Shown here piece by piece: positions 6,501 through 14,913 of a DNA stretch of 64,000 bases (the stretch's first letter is position 1; each line of letters starts with the position of its first letter). This stretch comes from an uncultured Bacillota bacterium (GTDB lineage: Bacteria > Bacillota_I > Bacilli_A > RFN20 > CAG-288), in contig CASDVP010000002.1 of assembly GCA_949284445.1 (NCBI GenBank), forward strand, positions 1 through 64,000, in the 5' to 3' direction. A program made the position numbers and the translations under genes. The notes beneath the pieces were generated by a model. That model saw nothing but the letters and a program-made list of their open reading frames with translations, was not told where the DNA came from and did not search any database.

Positions 6501-7661
6501 TTAATATGCCTCTTTCAAAATTTCATATATTTCTTCGTGAGATAGTTTTTTATAGCCGCCAGATTCAATAGTGCTATAAGCGATATCTTTTAACATCTCT
6601 TCAGTGGCACCCAAGTCTTTGATATGACTGACCATATGTGATTCTTTGATGAAGTTCTCTAAAGCTTCGATGCCTTCTAATGCCACTTCATCCTTTGTTT
6701 TATTTTTATCATCTATATTCCAGATGTTTTTTGCAAATCTCACAAATTTATCTAAACCATATTTATAAATGTGACGATAATAAGGGCCGCTGATAGCTGC
6801 TAATCCCATACCATGCGCACAATCTGTATAGGCGCCGAGCTGATGCTCGATGTTATGAACTTCCCAATCTTGTGTTTTGCTTTCACCGACTAAAGTGTTC
6901 AAAGCTAAACTCGCTGCCCACATGATATTTGATCTTGCTTCGTAGTCTTCTCTATTAACTAATGCTTTTTTAGTAGAAACTATCAAGCTTTTCATCAACC
7001 CCTCTATTAAATAGTCGCTGACATTATCATCTTGCCCAGAAAAGTATTGTTCCATCAAGTGTGAGAAAATATCAAAAATTCCGCTGACCATTTGATATTC
7101 ACTGACAGTATAGGTTAATTCAGGATTTAAAATTGAAAACTTAGGATAAACATGGCTTGGGAATACACGTCCCATCTTTATCTTGTGTTCTTCATCAGTG
7201 ATGACACTTCCACCATTAAATTCACTTCCTGTACCAACCATGGTTAGGATAGAACCTACAGAAATATTGTTTTTAGTGACTTCTTTTTGTTCGAGCCATA
7301 AGGTTTTAAATGGATCTTTAACACCTACAGAGACACTCATTCCTTTAGCGCAATCAATGACTGAACCACCTCCAACAGCTAATATCAAATCGATGTGATG
7401 TTCTTCAATCATTTTAACGCCTCTGAGCATATCTTTGAGTTTAGGATTTGGAGTGATACCACCACATTCAAAGACGTTTTTCTTTTCATCGTTAAGGATT
7501 TTGATGACTTTGTCATAAAGACCGATTCTTTTGATTGAACCACCGCCATAGACAAGTAAAACGTTTGGACCATAGTTTTTTAATTCTTCATGCAAGGCGT
7601 CAAGACTGTTTCGACCAAAGTGAATTCTAGTAGGATTGTAAAATGTAAAATCAAAATTCAT
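6501..7661 (-). CDS. Iron-containing alcohol dehydrogenase (butanol dehydrogenase type)
   Basis: The 386-residue protein begins FTFYNPTRIHFGRNSLDAL and carries the nucleotide-binding GGGSVIDCAKG motif near residue 97. Metal ligands follow the family pattern, with His in IFSHLMEQYF, in EVHNIEHQLGAYTDCAHGMGLA and an upstream Asp. It matches the group III Fe-ADH class that reduces aldehydes such as butyraldehyde with NAD(P)H in the cytoplasm. It stands alone behind a TTGACC-N17-TATAGA promoter with a palindromic operator. Its SD is 29 nt from ATG 7661, but a hairpin lies between them (see 7673-7697). Confidence 0.9.
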   Translation of the reverse strand: MNFDFTFYNPTRIHFGRNSLDALHEELKNYGPNVLLVYGGGSIKRIGLYDKVIKILNDEKKNVFECGGITPNPKLKDMLRGVKMIEEHHIDLILAVGGGSVIDCAKGMSVSVGVKDPFKTLWLEQKEVTKNNISVGSILTMVGTGSEFNGGSVITDEEHKIKMGRVFPSHVYPKFSILNPELTYTVSEYQMVSGIFDIFSHLMEQYFSGQDDNVSDYLIEGLMKSLIVSTKKALVNREDYEARSNIMWAASLALNTLVGESKTQDWEVHNIEHQLGAYTDCAHGMGLAAISGPYYRHIYKYGLDKFVRFAKNIWNIDDKNKTKDEVALEGIEALENFIKESHMVSHIKDLGATEEMLKDIAYSTIESGGYKKLSHEEIYEILKEAY

Positions 7662-7672
7662 ATTTTATTTCA

Positions 7673-7697
7673 GTGCACTATTTTTGCACTCCTCCTT
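7673..7697 (-). promoter_or_regulatory. SD-hairpin-start arrangement of the alcohol dehydrogenase gene
   Basis: The SD AAGGAGG (minus strand, 7691-7697) is 29 nt from the ATG. A hairpin GTGCA-7nt-TGCAC (7673-7689) lies between them, leaving 1 nt before and 11 nt after the stem. Folding would bring the effective spacing to about 12 nt. The glyA leader has the same plan. Confidence 0.5.
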
Positions 7698-7706
7698 ATT
7701 AAACAT

Positions 7707-7735
7707 TCTATATTCTAAACCTAACTTTAGGTCAA
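7707..7735 (-). promoter_or_regulatory. Promoter with spacer operator, alcohol dehydrogenase
   Basis: On the minus strand TTGACC (7730-7735), a 17-bp spacer and TATAGA (7707-7712). An inverted repeat ACCTAA-ag-TTAGGT (7719-7732) overlaps the -35 and spacer, an ideal place for a repressor such as a redox or metal sensor (regulator unknown). Confidence 0.7.
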
Positions 7736-7739
7736 TTGA

Positions 7740-8077
7740 AATTTACTTTTTTGAATAAATCTACTTCAACACATTTTATTTGATACTATATTCAAAAGAA
7801 TATAGAGCCATAAATATTAGTTAAATAAGAACCTTGTCAGTCTTTATGATGCATCAAATTTTAATATTGAAGACTTTGTCATTTGCATATTCTGGCAATA
7901 GTCTAACTATTCAAATGCATATGTTGTATTTATCTATAAGAACGAAAAATCAGCTTCATATAACCATAACGTTCAGACGATTGAATCTCTCATTCTTTAA
8001 ATCAAATAAAACTTGAAAACATAAGAAAACACTTGCAATTTTAGTGTGAATTTTGTAGTATATCTTTTGCGTTATTT
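7740..8077. other. Intergenic stretch without recognised genes
   Basis: AT-rich. One 60-codon open frame at 7834-8016 has no SD and no coding character. The segment just upstream of 8078 should hold the tRNA promoter, but no clear boxes could be chosen. Confidence 0.4.
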
Positions 8078-8151
8078 GGCTGTGTAGCTCAGTTGGCTAG
8101 AGCGGTCGGTTCATACCCGATATGTCAAGAGTTCGAATCTCCTCACAGCCA
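8078..8151 (+). tRNA. tRNA-Met (CAU), elongator type
   Basis: The cloverleaf has acceptor GGCTGTG/CACAGCC with discriminator A8151 and D-arm GCTC-AGTTGGCTA-GAGC. The anticodon loop is TTCATAC with CAT at 8112-8114, and the T-loop is GTTCGAATC. The loop context GGTTCATACC matches elongator tRNA-Met of Bacillus rather than the initiator. CCA is not encoded. Confidence 0.88.
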
Positions 8152-8160
8152 TTAATATTT

Positions 8161-8234
8161 GGATCAATAGCTCAATTGGTTAGAGTACACGGCCCATAAC
8201 CGTGGCGTTACAGGTTCAAGTCCTGTTTGATCCA
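8161..8234 (+). tRNA. tRNA-Ile (CAU, lysidine type) with C33
   Basis: Acceptor GGATCAA/TTGATCC, discriminator A8234, anticodon stem CACGG/CCGTG and loop CCCATAA. The stem-loop context resembles Bacillus tRNA-Ile2 (CTCATAA loop), whose CAU is converted to lysidine-AU by TilS to read AUA. Position 33, almost always U, reads C here. CCA is not encoded. Elongator Met identity cannot be fully excluded. Confidence 0.75.
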
Positions 8235-8250
8235 ATTGACAAGATAAGAT

Positions 8251-8273
8251 GCTCGACTTTGTCGAGCTTTTTT
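8251..8273 (+). terminator. Intrinsic terminator of the tRNA pair
   Basis: GCTCGAC-ttt-GTCGAGC followed by TTTTTT. It ends the two-tRNA transcript and rules out the upstream ATG at 8249 as start of the RluA gene. Confidence 0.9.
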
Positions 8274-8287
8274 GCTACCTTAAAATT

Positions 8288-8959
8288 ATGAGTAAACATC
8301 GCTTAGAAATACCTATCTTATATGAAGATAGAGATATCATCGTCATTTATAAGCCTTATCATCTTTTGACTATCAGAACTGATGATAAAAAGACTTTTAC
8401 ATACAATGCTTATCATTTTTTAAAAGAAAGGCAACTAACACGTCATGAAGGCTTGTTCATCGTTCATCGCTTAGATTTTGATACTTCAGGTATATTAGTT
8501 TTTGCTAAGTCTGCTGCTGTCAAGGAACGATTACAATCTATCTTTGAAGCTAGACAAGTGAAGAGATATTATGAAGCGGTTATCAAAGAAAAAATCCCGC
8601 TCGGAAAAGAATATTTAGTCAAGCAATACTTAGCTATGAACAAAAGTCATCAAGTATATGTGACTAAAGATAAAACACTCGGTAAAGAAGCTATCACCAG
8701 TATAAAATCTAATAATTACATTAACATCGGTACTGCGTTAGATATCGAAATCTTTACTGGTAGAAGGAATCAGATCAGAATCGCTATCAGTTCTTTAAAA
8801 CTGACTCTGATCGGAGATAAAAAGTATAGCGATGATGTCGCTAAACGAATGTATCTAAACGCCTATAAACTAGTTTTTCCAGAGGAAGCTAAACTGAAGA
8901 AAACCACTTTTGAAGTCAAGCCGTTATGGTTAGTTAAAACTCCTCTTCTTCATCAGTGA
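8288..8959 (+). CDS. RluA-family pseudouridine synthase
   Basis: The 223-residue protein has the family sequence HRLDFDTSGILVFAKS near residue 60 (HRLD-x-x-TSG, with the catalytic Asp) and GRRNQIRI near residue 160. It also has an N-terminal LYEDRDIIVIYKP as in RluA/RluC/RluD catalytic domains. There is no S4 domain. It isomerises uridine to pseudouridine in rRNA or tRNA; the exact site cannot be read from sequence. Start ATG 8288 is chosen because the upstream in-frame ATG lies in the terminator hairpin; no SD is visible. Its 3' end overlaps the convergent thiI gene by 26 nt. Confidence 0.88.
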   Translation: MSKHRLEIPILYEDRDIIVIYKPYHLLTIRTDDKKTFTYNAYHFLKERQLTRHEGLFIVHRLDFDTSGILVFAKSAAVKERLQSIFEARQVKRYYEAVIKEKIPLGKEYLVKQYLAMNKSHQVYVTKDKTLGKEAITSIKSNNYINIGTALDIEIFTGRRNQIRIAISSLKLTLIGDKKYSDDVAKRMYLNAYKLVFPEEAKLKKTTFEVKPLWLVKTPLLHQ

Positions 8960-10112
8960 TATGATGAACTTCAACATTTTTGACGCAATCTAAAATCATC
9001 TTTTGATAATCAAACTTGCTCTCGATCTCTTTTACTTTGTCAGAGTTTGGATGTGTGACAGGATCTTTTAAAGTGAAAATTGTGCAACAATCTTCAAATG
9101 GTCTGATAGAAATGTCATAAGTACCGATCTTTTTAGCTACCGCTATGATTTCGGTTTTATCATATGTAGCTAATGGCCTTATAAAAGGTAAAGTACCGAC
9201 TTCTTCGATGACTTTCATCGAATATAAAGTTTGGGAAGCGACTTGACCGATCGATTCACCGCCAGAAACGACTAAACAATTATGTTGATAAGCTAGTCTT
9301 TCAGCGATTCTTAACATCATTCGACGCATGATAGTCACGCAATAGCTGGGACCTGCGATCTCATAAATGGTCTTTTCTAATTCAGTAAAAGGAACGATAT
9401 ATAATTTGATGCTCGGTTGATAATCAGTTAATACTTTTAATAGATCATGAATTTTATCGATGACTTTTTGAGAAGTATAAGGTGGAGCTGCGAAGTGCAC
9501 ACATTCTAATTTGACACCTCTTTTCAACATCAGATAAGCAGCGACTGGTGAGTCAATACCACCGGAGATCATCAGCATGGATTTACCAGCTATACCGACT
9601 GGATATCCACCGATGCCAGGCTCTTTTTTAGCATAGACATAGGCGCTTTCTTCTCTGATCATGATATGAATGATAGTCTCTGGATGATGAACATCAACCT
9701 TGCTATCTTTAGCATTGTCTAATATATAAGCGCCGATCTCTCGATTGATAACATCAGAGTGAATCTCAAAGGTTTTATCGATTCTTTTAGTATCGACTTT
9801 AAAAGTGGTCATACCGGTATCGGAATAAACATTTAAAGCTTCTTCTTTTAAGCTATTCAAATCTTTATTGACGGCTTTAGCTAACGCACAAGAAAGGAGT
9901 CCAGGAACTTTCAGCAATTTAGATTTCACGCTTTCATAATCACATCCATTCAAGAGAATATAGATATGATCTTTTTTAATCTCATATTCTAATGAAGTGA
10001 ATTCTCTCAGTGCATGTTTGATGTTTTTGCCTAATAGGCGTATAAAATCCATGATGTTTTTGCCTTTGGTTGATAATTCACCAAAGAAAACAATGATCAT
10101 ATCAGTTGACAT
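8934..10112 (-). CDS. thiI: tRNA 4-thiouridine synthase ThiI
   Basis: The 392-residue protein has an N-terminal ferredoxin-like/THUMP region (about residues 1-165). An ATP-PPase loop SGGIDSP lies near residue 185, with a downstream FEDCCTIF segment that carries the conserved Cys. It lacks the C-terminal rhodanese domain of the E. coli enzyme, as in Bacillus. ThiI adenylates U8 of tRNA and, with sulfur from a cysteine desulfurase, makes s4U. Its start overlaps the desulfurase gene by 11 nt, the standard Firmicute NifS-ThiI pairing. Confidence 0.95.
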   Translation of the reverse strand: MSTDMIIVFFGELSTKGKNIMDFIRLLGKNIKHALREFTSLEYEIKKDHIYILLNGCDYESVKSKLLKVPGLLSCALAKAVNKDLNSLKEEALNVYSDTGMTTFKVDTKRIDKTFEIHSDVINREIGAYILDNAKDSKVDVHHPETIIHIMIREESAYVYAKKEPGIGGYPVGIAGKSMLMISGGIDSPVAAYLMLKRGVKLECVHFAAPPYTSQKVIDKIHDLLKVLTDYQPSIKLYIVPFTELEKTIYEIAGPSYCVTIMRRMMLRIAERLAYQHNCLVVSGGESIGQVASQTLYSMKVIEEVGTLPFIRPLATYDKTEIIAVAKKIGTYDISIRPFEDCCTIFTLKDPVTHPNSDKVKEIESKFDYQKMILDCVKNVEVHHITDEEEEF

Positions 10113-11238
10113 TTGGTTTGATCTCCTTAAGTAATCGTTTTAATGTTTCAACGAAGATTCTAGCTTTTTCGATGGTTTCAAAGCCTGAAAAAGAGAGTCG
10201 GATGCTGTTTTTATATATCACCGGATCAAAACCAGCTTCTTTTAAGACATAAGATTCACCTGCTTGACGACTTGAACAGGCACTGGTTGTTGAAACATAG
10301 ATATTATTATTCGATAAAGCTTCGGCTATGATAGAGCCTTTATGTTCAGTCAGTGCAAAATTTAGGATGAAAGGTGTTGCAGATTTAGGAGAGGTGATGA
10401 CGACTTCTTTGATCAGAGACAGTTCATTTCTCAGATAGTTATTGATCTCTTTGACTTTTGAGGTTCTCTCATCAAGTGTTGACATGGTGATTCTTAAAGC
10501 AGTTGCTAAAGAACAATCTAGTCCGAGCGATGAAGTACCAGAGCGATATCCGCTTTCTTGACCACCGCCATCGATCAATGGATCCAGATAGACTTTTCTT
10601 TTTTTGACCAAGACGCCAGAACCTTTTAAACCACCTATTTTATGACCAGAAAAGGTCATCAGATCATAAGAATCGGATGGCAATATTTCTTTGCCGATCG
10701 CCTGTGTAGCATCAACATGTAAATAGGCATCTGAATTCTCTTTGACTAGCTTATAGATTTTATCAATTGGAAAAATATAACCAACCTCATTATTGATAGC
10801 CATGATTGATACAAGAGAAACATCGTCATTCAAAGCCTGTTTCAACTGATTGAGATCTAATTGCCCATCTTTATTATAATCGAGATAAACAGTTTTGAAA
10901 CCATCTGTTTCTAGCGCGTGAAAAACTTCTAAAACCGATGGGTGTTCGGCTTTGGTAGTGATGATGGTTTTCTTATGCTTCTTTTCTCGATGACAGACAC
11001 CTTTGATAGCTAGATTATTTCCTTCAGTAGCACCGGAGGTAAATATGATCTCATCCGGTTGCACATTCAAATATTTAGCGACTTGTTTTCTAGCTTTTTC
11101 TAAGATGGTTAATGATTTATAGCCTAGCCCATGATTAGAGGCAGAGTTAGCAAAATCATCAAGAGAAACAGTTTCAAACGTTTTTAAAACTTCAGAATAA
11201 GGCTTGATAGTCGCTGAACAATCAAAATAGATTTCCAT
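10102..11238 (-). CDS. Cysteine desulfurase (NifS/IscS-like) partner of ThiI
   Basis: The 378-residue class V aminotransferase-fold enzyme shows TSGATEGNNLAIKG, the PLP-Asp in HVDATQAIG and the Schiff-base Lys in FSGHKIGGLKGSG. A Cys-containing loop TTSACSSR near residue 320 is the active-site segment. It takes sulfur from L-cysteine as a persulfide and should hand it to ThiI, encoded next with an 11-nt overlap. The 378-residue length fits the group I NifS/IscS-like enzymes of Bacillus (NifZ type). The gene starts at ATG 11238, 2 nt after ezrA. Confidence 0.93.
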   Translation of the reverse strand: MEIYFDCSATIKPYSEVLKTFETVSLDDFANSASNHGLGYKSLTILEKARKQVAKYLNVQPDEIIFTSGATEGNNLAIKGVCHREKKHKKTIITTKAEHPSVLEVFHALETDGFKTVYLDYNKDGQLDLNQLKQALNDDVSLVSIMAINNEVGYIFPIDKIYKLVKENSDAYLHVDATQAIGKEILPSDSYDLMTFSGHKIGGLKGSGVLVKKRKVYLDPLIDGGGQESGYRSGTSSLGLDCSLATALRITMSTLDERTSKVKEINNYLRNELSLIKEVVITSPKSATPFILNFALTEHKGSIIAEALSNNNIYVSTTSACSSRQAGESYVLKEAGFDPVIYKNSIRLSFSGFETIEKARIFVETLKRLLKEIKPNVN

Positions 11239-11240
11239 AA

Positions 11241-12965
11241 TTATTTATCAGTAGCAGTGAGGCTGTCTTGCCCGAAAGTCTTGATGACTTGTAGAGCGAT
11301 GGCTTGAGCTCTGGTGAAATCAGCTTCGACAAAAGCAGCTTCAGCTGAATCTAGCAATTGGCGACTATCTTGGAAGTCAACTCTAAAGGCATTCGCGTAA
11401 ACGATGGCTTGTTCGGCTTTATCAGCATCACTAGCGTGTTTGTTGATTTCAACCAATAAGAGATCAGCATCATTTTTAAAATCTTGATATAAAGATTGAC
11501 ATGTCGGAACATCGACTGGGGTCGTGATGATCAATGCGTTGAGCTGAGCTAATCTTTCATATAAATCTTTAAAGCGTGGAACTAAAACAGCATGATAGGA
11601 GTTGACACCGATCATTCTCACTTGATATTCAGCTTTTTTAAGACGGTAATAGTAATTTCTGATGGAGGTAAAGATATCTTGACTGATAGATTTTAAAGAA
11701 TCGAGATAGTCAGAATAATCGGTGATGGTGCGTTTGATCTTATCCATCTCAGATTGCATATCATGGATTTTCTGAGTGATGACAGTATAAGGCTGTTTAG
11801 CTGAGGTATCCAAATAGCTATCTAGTTCTCTTTTTAAATATCCGACAGCTTCGATATCGTTTTTTAAAGTGATCATTTGATCGACATATTTTTGATCGAG
11901 TTTATAAGTGATCTGATATTGAGGAAGCTCATTCATCAATTGACTATATCTCTTCTCTAATTCAAAGGAAGAATCTGAGACTTTGTTCTGTAAATTTTCA
12001 AAATCGCTTTTAGCTTGTTTTTCTTCTTGGAATTTAGTCATGAGATCATTGATGTGAGTTTGCATCTCGTCCAATTCTTCTTTGATGCCTTTGACATCTA
12101 ATAATTTTAATCTTTCAGTGATGGTGTTAAGTTTTTGATTGATCTCTCTGATCTCCTCAGGGATGTTTAAATAATCAAGGATATAATTTTGTGATAACAT
12201 CTCTTGATAGACAGCATTTAGTTTATCTAATTTTTCTGGAATGACTGAGATAGTTCTAGTGACAAGCATCGGTAAATCATCCATTATCTCCAGAATAGCA
12301 TCTAAGATTGTGGTGATCTGTGGTAATAATGTCTGAGCTTCTTTGAATTTGGCTTCGTTAGTCAAATCATCAAATTTTGCAAAGTTGTCTTCAGCATTTT
12401 TGAAGATCAATTCGAAGCTGTTGCTCAATAATTTCAATTCTGATTGATGATTGCTGTAAAAAGATTTGATCTTACGGAACTTTTCTTTTGCGACGATCGA
12501 GCTTTCTCTAGTATCGGAATCATCTCTTAAAAGATTGGTCAGCTCATCATTAAAACTGGTGATGGCTTTGATATAAGCTTCTAATGAAGATTCACATTGC
12601 TTAGTGACAGTTTTCGCATTTTTATAATCTTTATCGCTCAATAAAGTATCAAGAGAATCTAAAGCGGTTAACATGTCTTTATCGCGCTTGTTGAAAATGT
12701 TTTCGTATTGTTTGTTTCTCTCCTCATACATCGCTGAGTATTCTAAAGAACTTTTACCTAAGACGCCTAAACGATTCACCATCACTTTGCAATCGCTGGT
12801 TAACATCGTGTGATAGTAATCATAATCTTTTCTCATATTTTGAGCTTGTTTAAAGAATCTTCTTTTCCAGAAGAGAATGAAAAATATCACACAGCAGGCC
12901 ACAAAGAGTGGAATGAGAACACTTAATAAAACGATAGAAACAGTGTTCATAAGAGTGAATAGCAT
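11241..12965 (-). CDS. ezrA: Septation ring formation regulator EzrA
   Basis: The 574-residue protein has a single N-terminal membrane helix (about residues 5-30, SVLIPLFVACCVIFFILFW) followed by a long, almost entirely helical cytoplasmic part with heptad-rich coiled coils. The size and layout match EzrA (about 560-570 residues). EzrA binds FtsZ, restricts Z-rings to midcell and links to peptidoglycan synthesis, so this organism has FtsZ-based division. GGAG precedes ATG 12965. It follows the LacI regulator by 24 nt and precedes the NifS-ThiI pair, so all four may be co-transcribed. Confidence 0.9.
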   Translation of the reverse strand: MLFTLMNTVSIVLLSVLIPLFVACCVIFFILFWKRRFFKQAQNMRKDYDYYHTMLTSDCKVMVNRLGVLGKSSLEYSAMYEERNKQYENIFNKRDKDMLTALDSLDTLLSDKDYKNAKTVTKQCESSLEAYIKAITSFNDELTNLLRDDSDTRESSIVAKEKFRKIKSFYSNHQSELKLLSNSFELIFKNAEDNFAKFDDLTNEAKFKEAQTLLPQITTILDAILEIMDDLPMLVTRTISVIPEKLDKLNAVYQEMLSQNYILDYLNIPEEIREINQKLNTITERLKLLDVKGIKEELDEMQTHINDLMTKFQEEKQAKSDFENLQNKVSDSSFELEKRYSQLMNELPQYQITYKLDQKYVDQMITLKNDIEAVGYLKRELDSYLDTSAKQPYTVITQKIHDMQSEMDKIKRTITDYSDYLDSLKSISQDIFTSIRNYYYRLKKAEYQVRMIGVNSYHAVLVPRFKDLYERLAQLNALIITTPVDVPTCQSLYQDFKNDADLLLVEINKHASDADKAEQAIVYANAFRVDFQDSRQLLDSAEAAFVEADFTRAQAIALQVIKTFGQDSLTATDK

Positions 12966-12989
12966 AATGATATTACTCCAAATAAATTA

Positions 12990-14003
12990 TTATTCAGTAG
13001 TGGATCTTTTATTGAATTTAGCACGGAATTTAAAAGTCTTATCTTTTAGAGGTGAAGTGGTATCTAATAATTTGGTCAACATTCTGACTGCGACAGAACC
13101 GACTCTGAACATGTCGATTGAGAAAGAGGAGATCTGAGGTCTGAGAATATAAGAATATTTTGAACCGATCTCAGCTAAGACTTGAACATCTTCAGGAATT
13201 CTTAATCCGCTTTCGGCAGCGGCGTTGACGATAGCAGCTGCTAAAGAATCACGAGGAGCGATGAAATAACCGGATTTGTGAGTTCTGAAGAAATCCTTCA
13301 TTCCCGCATAGACCAAGCCATAAGAATCATTGAATTTTAAGACTTCGATGTGCTTGTTATTTTCTTTTGCAAAGTCGATTAAACCTTCTTTGATTTCATC
13401 GATCATCTTACCTTCATTGACGATATCTAAGAGATAGATATCATCGTTTCCAGCCAACATGTGTTCTTTGACGACATCCATGACTGGATCTTTATATTCG
13501 AGGATGATGGAACCTAATGCATCGCCTTGCATATCATGACCGATGACGATCAATGGAATATGGTAATTCTGGATGGAACGGATCTCATCAGTACCTAATT
13601 CATCATCAAAAATAACAGCGCCATCGACATGAGATTTGATGAGAGATTCGATGACATTAGCAGCATCTTCCTTAGTTCTCTTGGTGATAAAGATAGAAGA
13701 GATATAGCCATAAATTTTAGCGACATCGATCATGCCGTCTAACATATTAGAGACATATGAATAACCTGTTGAAGGGATCATGATACCGATATTGGTGCTG
13801 CGGGAATTTGCTAAGCCTTGTGCTAAAGCTGAAGGCTTATAGCCTAATCGTTGAATCGCTTCTTCAACAGCTTGCTTGGTCTTTTCAGTGACATTATCGT
13901 GATGGTTGATGACACGAGATACTGTAGCTAAAGAAACACCGGCAACTTTAGCGACCTCGTAAATGGTAACACGGTCTTTGCGCATTATCTTTTTGTTTTC
14001 CAT
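12990..14003 (-). CDS. LacI-family transcriptional regulator, CcpA-like
   Basis: The 337-residue protein starts at ATG 14003, 7 nt after AGGAGG; a longer frame to 14033 lacks an SD. An N-terminal LacI helix-turn-helix (VTIYEVAKVAGVSLATVSRVIN, with hinge KPSALAQGLAN) is followed by a periplasmic-binding-like sensor domain. The HTH resembles CcpA closely, but other sugar regulators share it. CcpA binds cre sites with HPr-Ser46-P. An AAAGCGCTTACT palindrome lies about 75 bp upstream, suggesting autoregulation. Related palindromes elsewhere in the window suggest it may be the master of a local or global regulon. Confidence 0.88.
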   Translation of the reverse strand: MENKKIMRKDRVTIYEVAKVAGVSLATVSRVINHHDNVTEKTKQAVEEAIQRLGYKPSALAQGLANSRSTNIGIMIPSTGYSYVSNMLDGMIDVAKIYGYISSIFITKRTKEDAANVIESLIKSHVDGAVIFDDELGTDEIRSIQNYHIPLIVIGHDMQGDALGSIILEYKDPVMDVVKEHMLAGNDDIYLLDIVNEGKMIDEIKEGLIDFAKENNKHIEVLKFNDSYGLVYAGMKDFFRTHKSGYFIAPRDSLAAAIVNAAAESGLRIPEDVQVLAEIGSKYSYILRPQISSFSIDMFRVGSVAVRMLTKLLDTTSPLKDKTFKFRAKFNKRSTTE

Positions 14004-14076
14004 CTTCGTTCCTCCTAAACAACAAAATAACAATTAACTAGATTATACTTATAAATCTATTTATATGTCAAAGAAA

Positions 14077-14091
14077 TTAAAGCGCTTACTG
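14077..14091. promoter_or_regulatory. cre/LacI-type operator upstream of the LacI-family gene
   Basis: TTAAAGCGCTTACTG contains the AAGCGCTT core of LacI/CcpA operators and shares its right arm AGCGCTTACT with the site at 36438-36449. It lies in the leader or promoter of the regulator gene. Confidence 0.55.
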
Positions 14092-14199
14092 AAAATATTT
14101 TCATAGATTTTTTCCGATGAAATTCAACTTTTCTTTCTAAGATATAAGAAACAGCTAAAAAGTGTGAAAGTTTTATATTTTAAAATGAACTTTTGCAAC

Positions 14200-14227
14200 A
14201 AAAAACTGCAGCTGATATCAGCTGCAG
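14200..14227 (-). terminator. Intrinsic terminator of the rubrerythrin gene
   Basis: A perfect 22-bp palindrome (14206-14227, CTGCAGCTGAT and its complement) is followed on the minus strand by six T (14205-14200). Confidence 0.85.
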
Positions 14228-14252
14228 CGGTGCTCATTTAAGTTAATTTTAA

Positions 14253-14807
14253 TCAGAGCTTGAAGTCATACCAAACGGCTTCAGGAAGGAAAGAATTCTT
14301 GTGACCGCAGACGGGGCAAACCGGTAAAGCGGTAGGACCGACATGAATATGACCGCAGACTTGGCACTTCCAGACGACTAAGGTGCCTTCTTTGATGACA
14401 GCTTTTCCTTCTTTGAGATTAGCTAACATCTTCTTATATCTAGCTTCGTGACGTTCTTCAATCTTGCCAACCATTCTGAATTTAGCAGCGATTTCAGGGA
14501 AGCCTTCTTCTTCAGCTACCTTGGCGAATTCAGGATACATCTCTGTCCATTCATAATTTTCACCGCCAGCTGCATCTTCGATGTTTTTTTCAGTGGTAGG
14601 CATCTCGCCGCCGTGAAGATACTTGAACCATAATTCAGCATGTTCGTTCTCATTTCTAGCGGTTTCAGCAAACAATTCAGAAAATTCAGTGAATCCTTCT
14701 TTCTTAGCGACAGAAGCATAGTAGCGATATTTGGTGTGAGCTTGGCTTTCACCAGCAAAAGCAGCTTTTAAATTAGCTTCAGTTCTGGTTCCTTTTAAAT
14801 CTTTCAT
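14253..14807 (-). CDS. rbr: Rubrerythrin
   Basis: The 184-residue protein has an N-terminal ferritin-like di-iron domain ([30 protein letters not shown], and [11 protein letters not shown] supply the ExxH ligands). It ends in a C-terminal rubredoxin-like domain with two Cys pairs, CQVCGH near residue 148 and CPVCGH near residue 163. Rubrerythrin reduces hydrogen peroxide in anaerobes and microaerophiles in the cytoplasm. GGAGG lies 10 nt before ATG 14807. It is monocistronic, with its own promoter and palindromic terminator, and is divergent from the ABC exporter across an operator-bearing region. Confidence 0.96.
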   Translation of the reverse strand: MKDLKGTRTEANLKAAFAGESQAHTKYRYYASVAKKEGFTEFSELFAETARNENEHAELWFKYLHGGEMPTTEKNIEDAAGGENYEWTEMYPEFAKVAEEEGFPEIAAKFRMVGKIEERHEARYKKMLANLKEGKAVIKEGTLVVWKCQVCGHIHVGPTALPVCPVCGHKNSFLPEAVWYDFKL

Positions 14808-14831
14808 CTATTTTTGACCTCCGATGTTAAT

Positions 14832-14859
14832 AGTATACTTGTTTTTTTAAAACTGTGAA
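14832..14859 (-). promoter_or_regulatory. Rubrerythrin promoter
   Basis: Minus strand TTCACA (14854-14859), 16-bp spacer, TATACT (14832-14837). The upstream edge abuts a LacI/CcpA-like site at 14862-14875. Confidence 0.65.
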
Positions 14860-14861
14860 AG

Positions 14862-14875
14862 TGAAACGCTTTAAT
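14862..14875. promoter_or_regulatory. cre-like operator between rubrerythrin and ABC exporter genes
   Basis: TGAAACGCTTTAAT fits the cre pattern (TGnAAnCGnTnn..). It lies just upstream of the rubrerythrin -35 and some 25 bp upstream of the exporter -10, so one bound protein could influence both. Confidence 0.45.
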
Positions 14876-14899
14876 GTAGTTTTATTTGTAAAAATCTTT

Positions 14900-14905
14900 T
14901 ACAAT
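14900..14905 (+). promoter_or_regulatory. -10 box for a probably leaderless ABC exporter mRNA
   Basis: TACAAT ends 8 nt before ATG 14914 and no SD is present between them, so transcription should begin at or next to the start codon. No convincing -35 is visible. Confidence 0.4.
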
Positions 14906-14913
14906 ATTCCTGT

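Noticed and set aside
7834..8016. 60-codon open frame upstream of the tRNA genes
   Set aside because: No SD, no recognisable motif and position in a tRNA promoter region.
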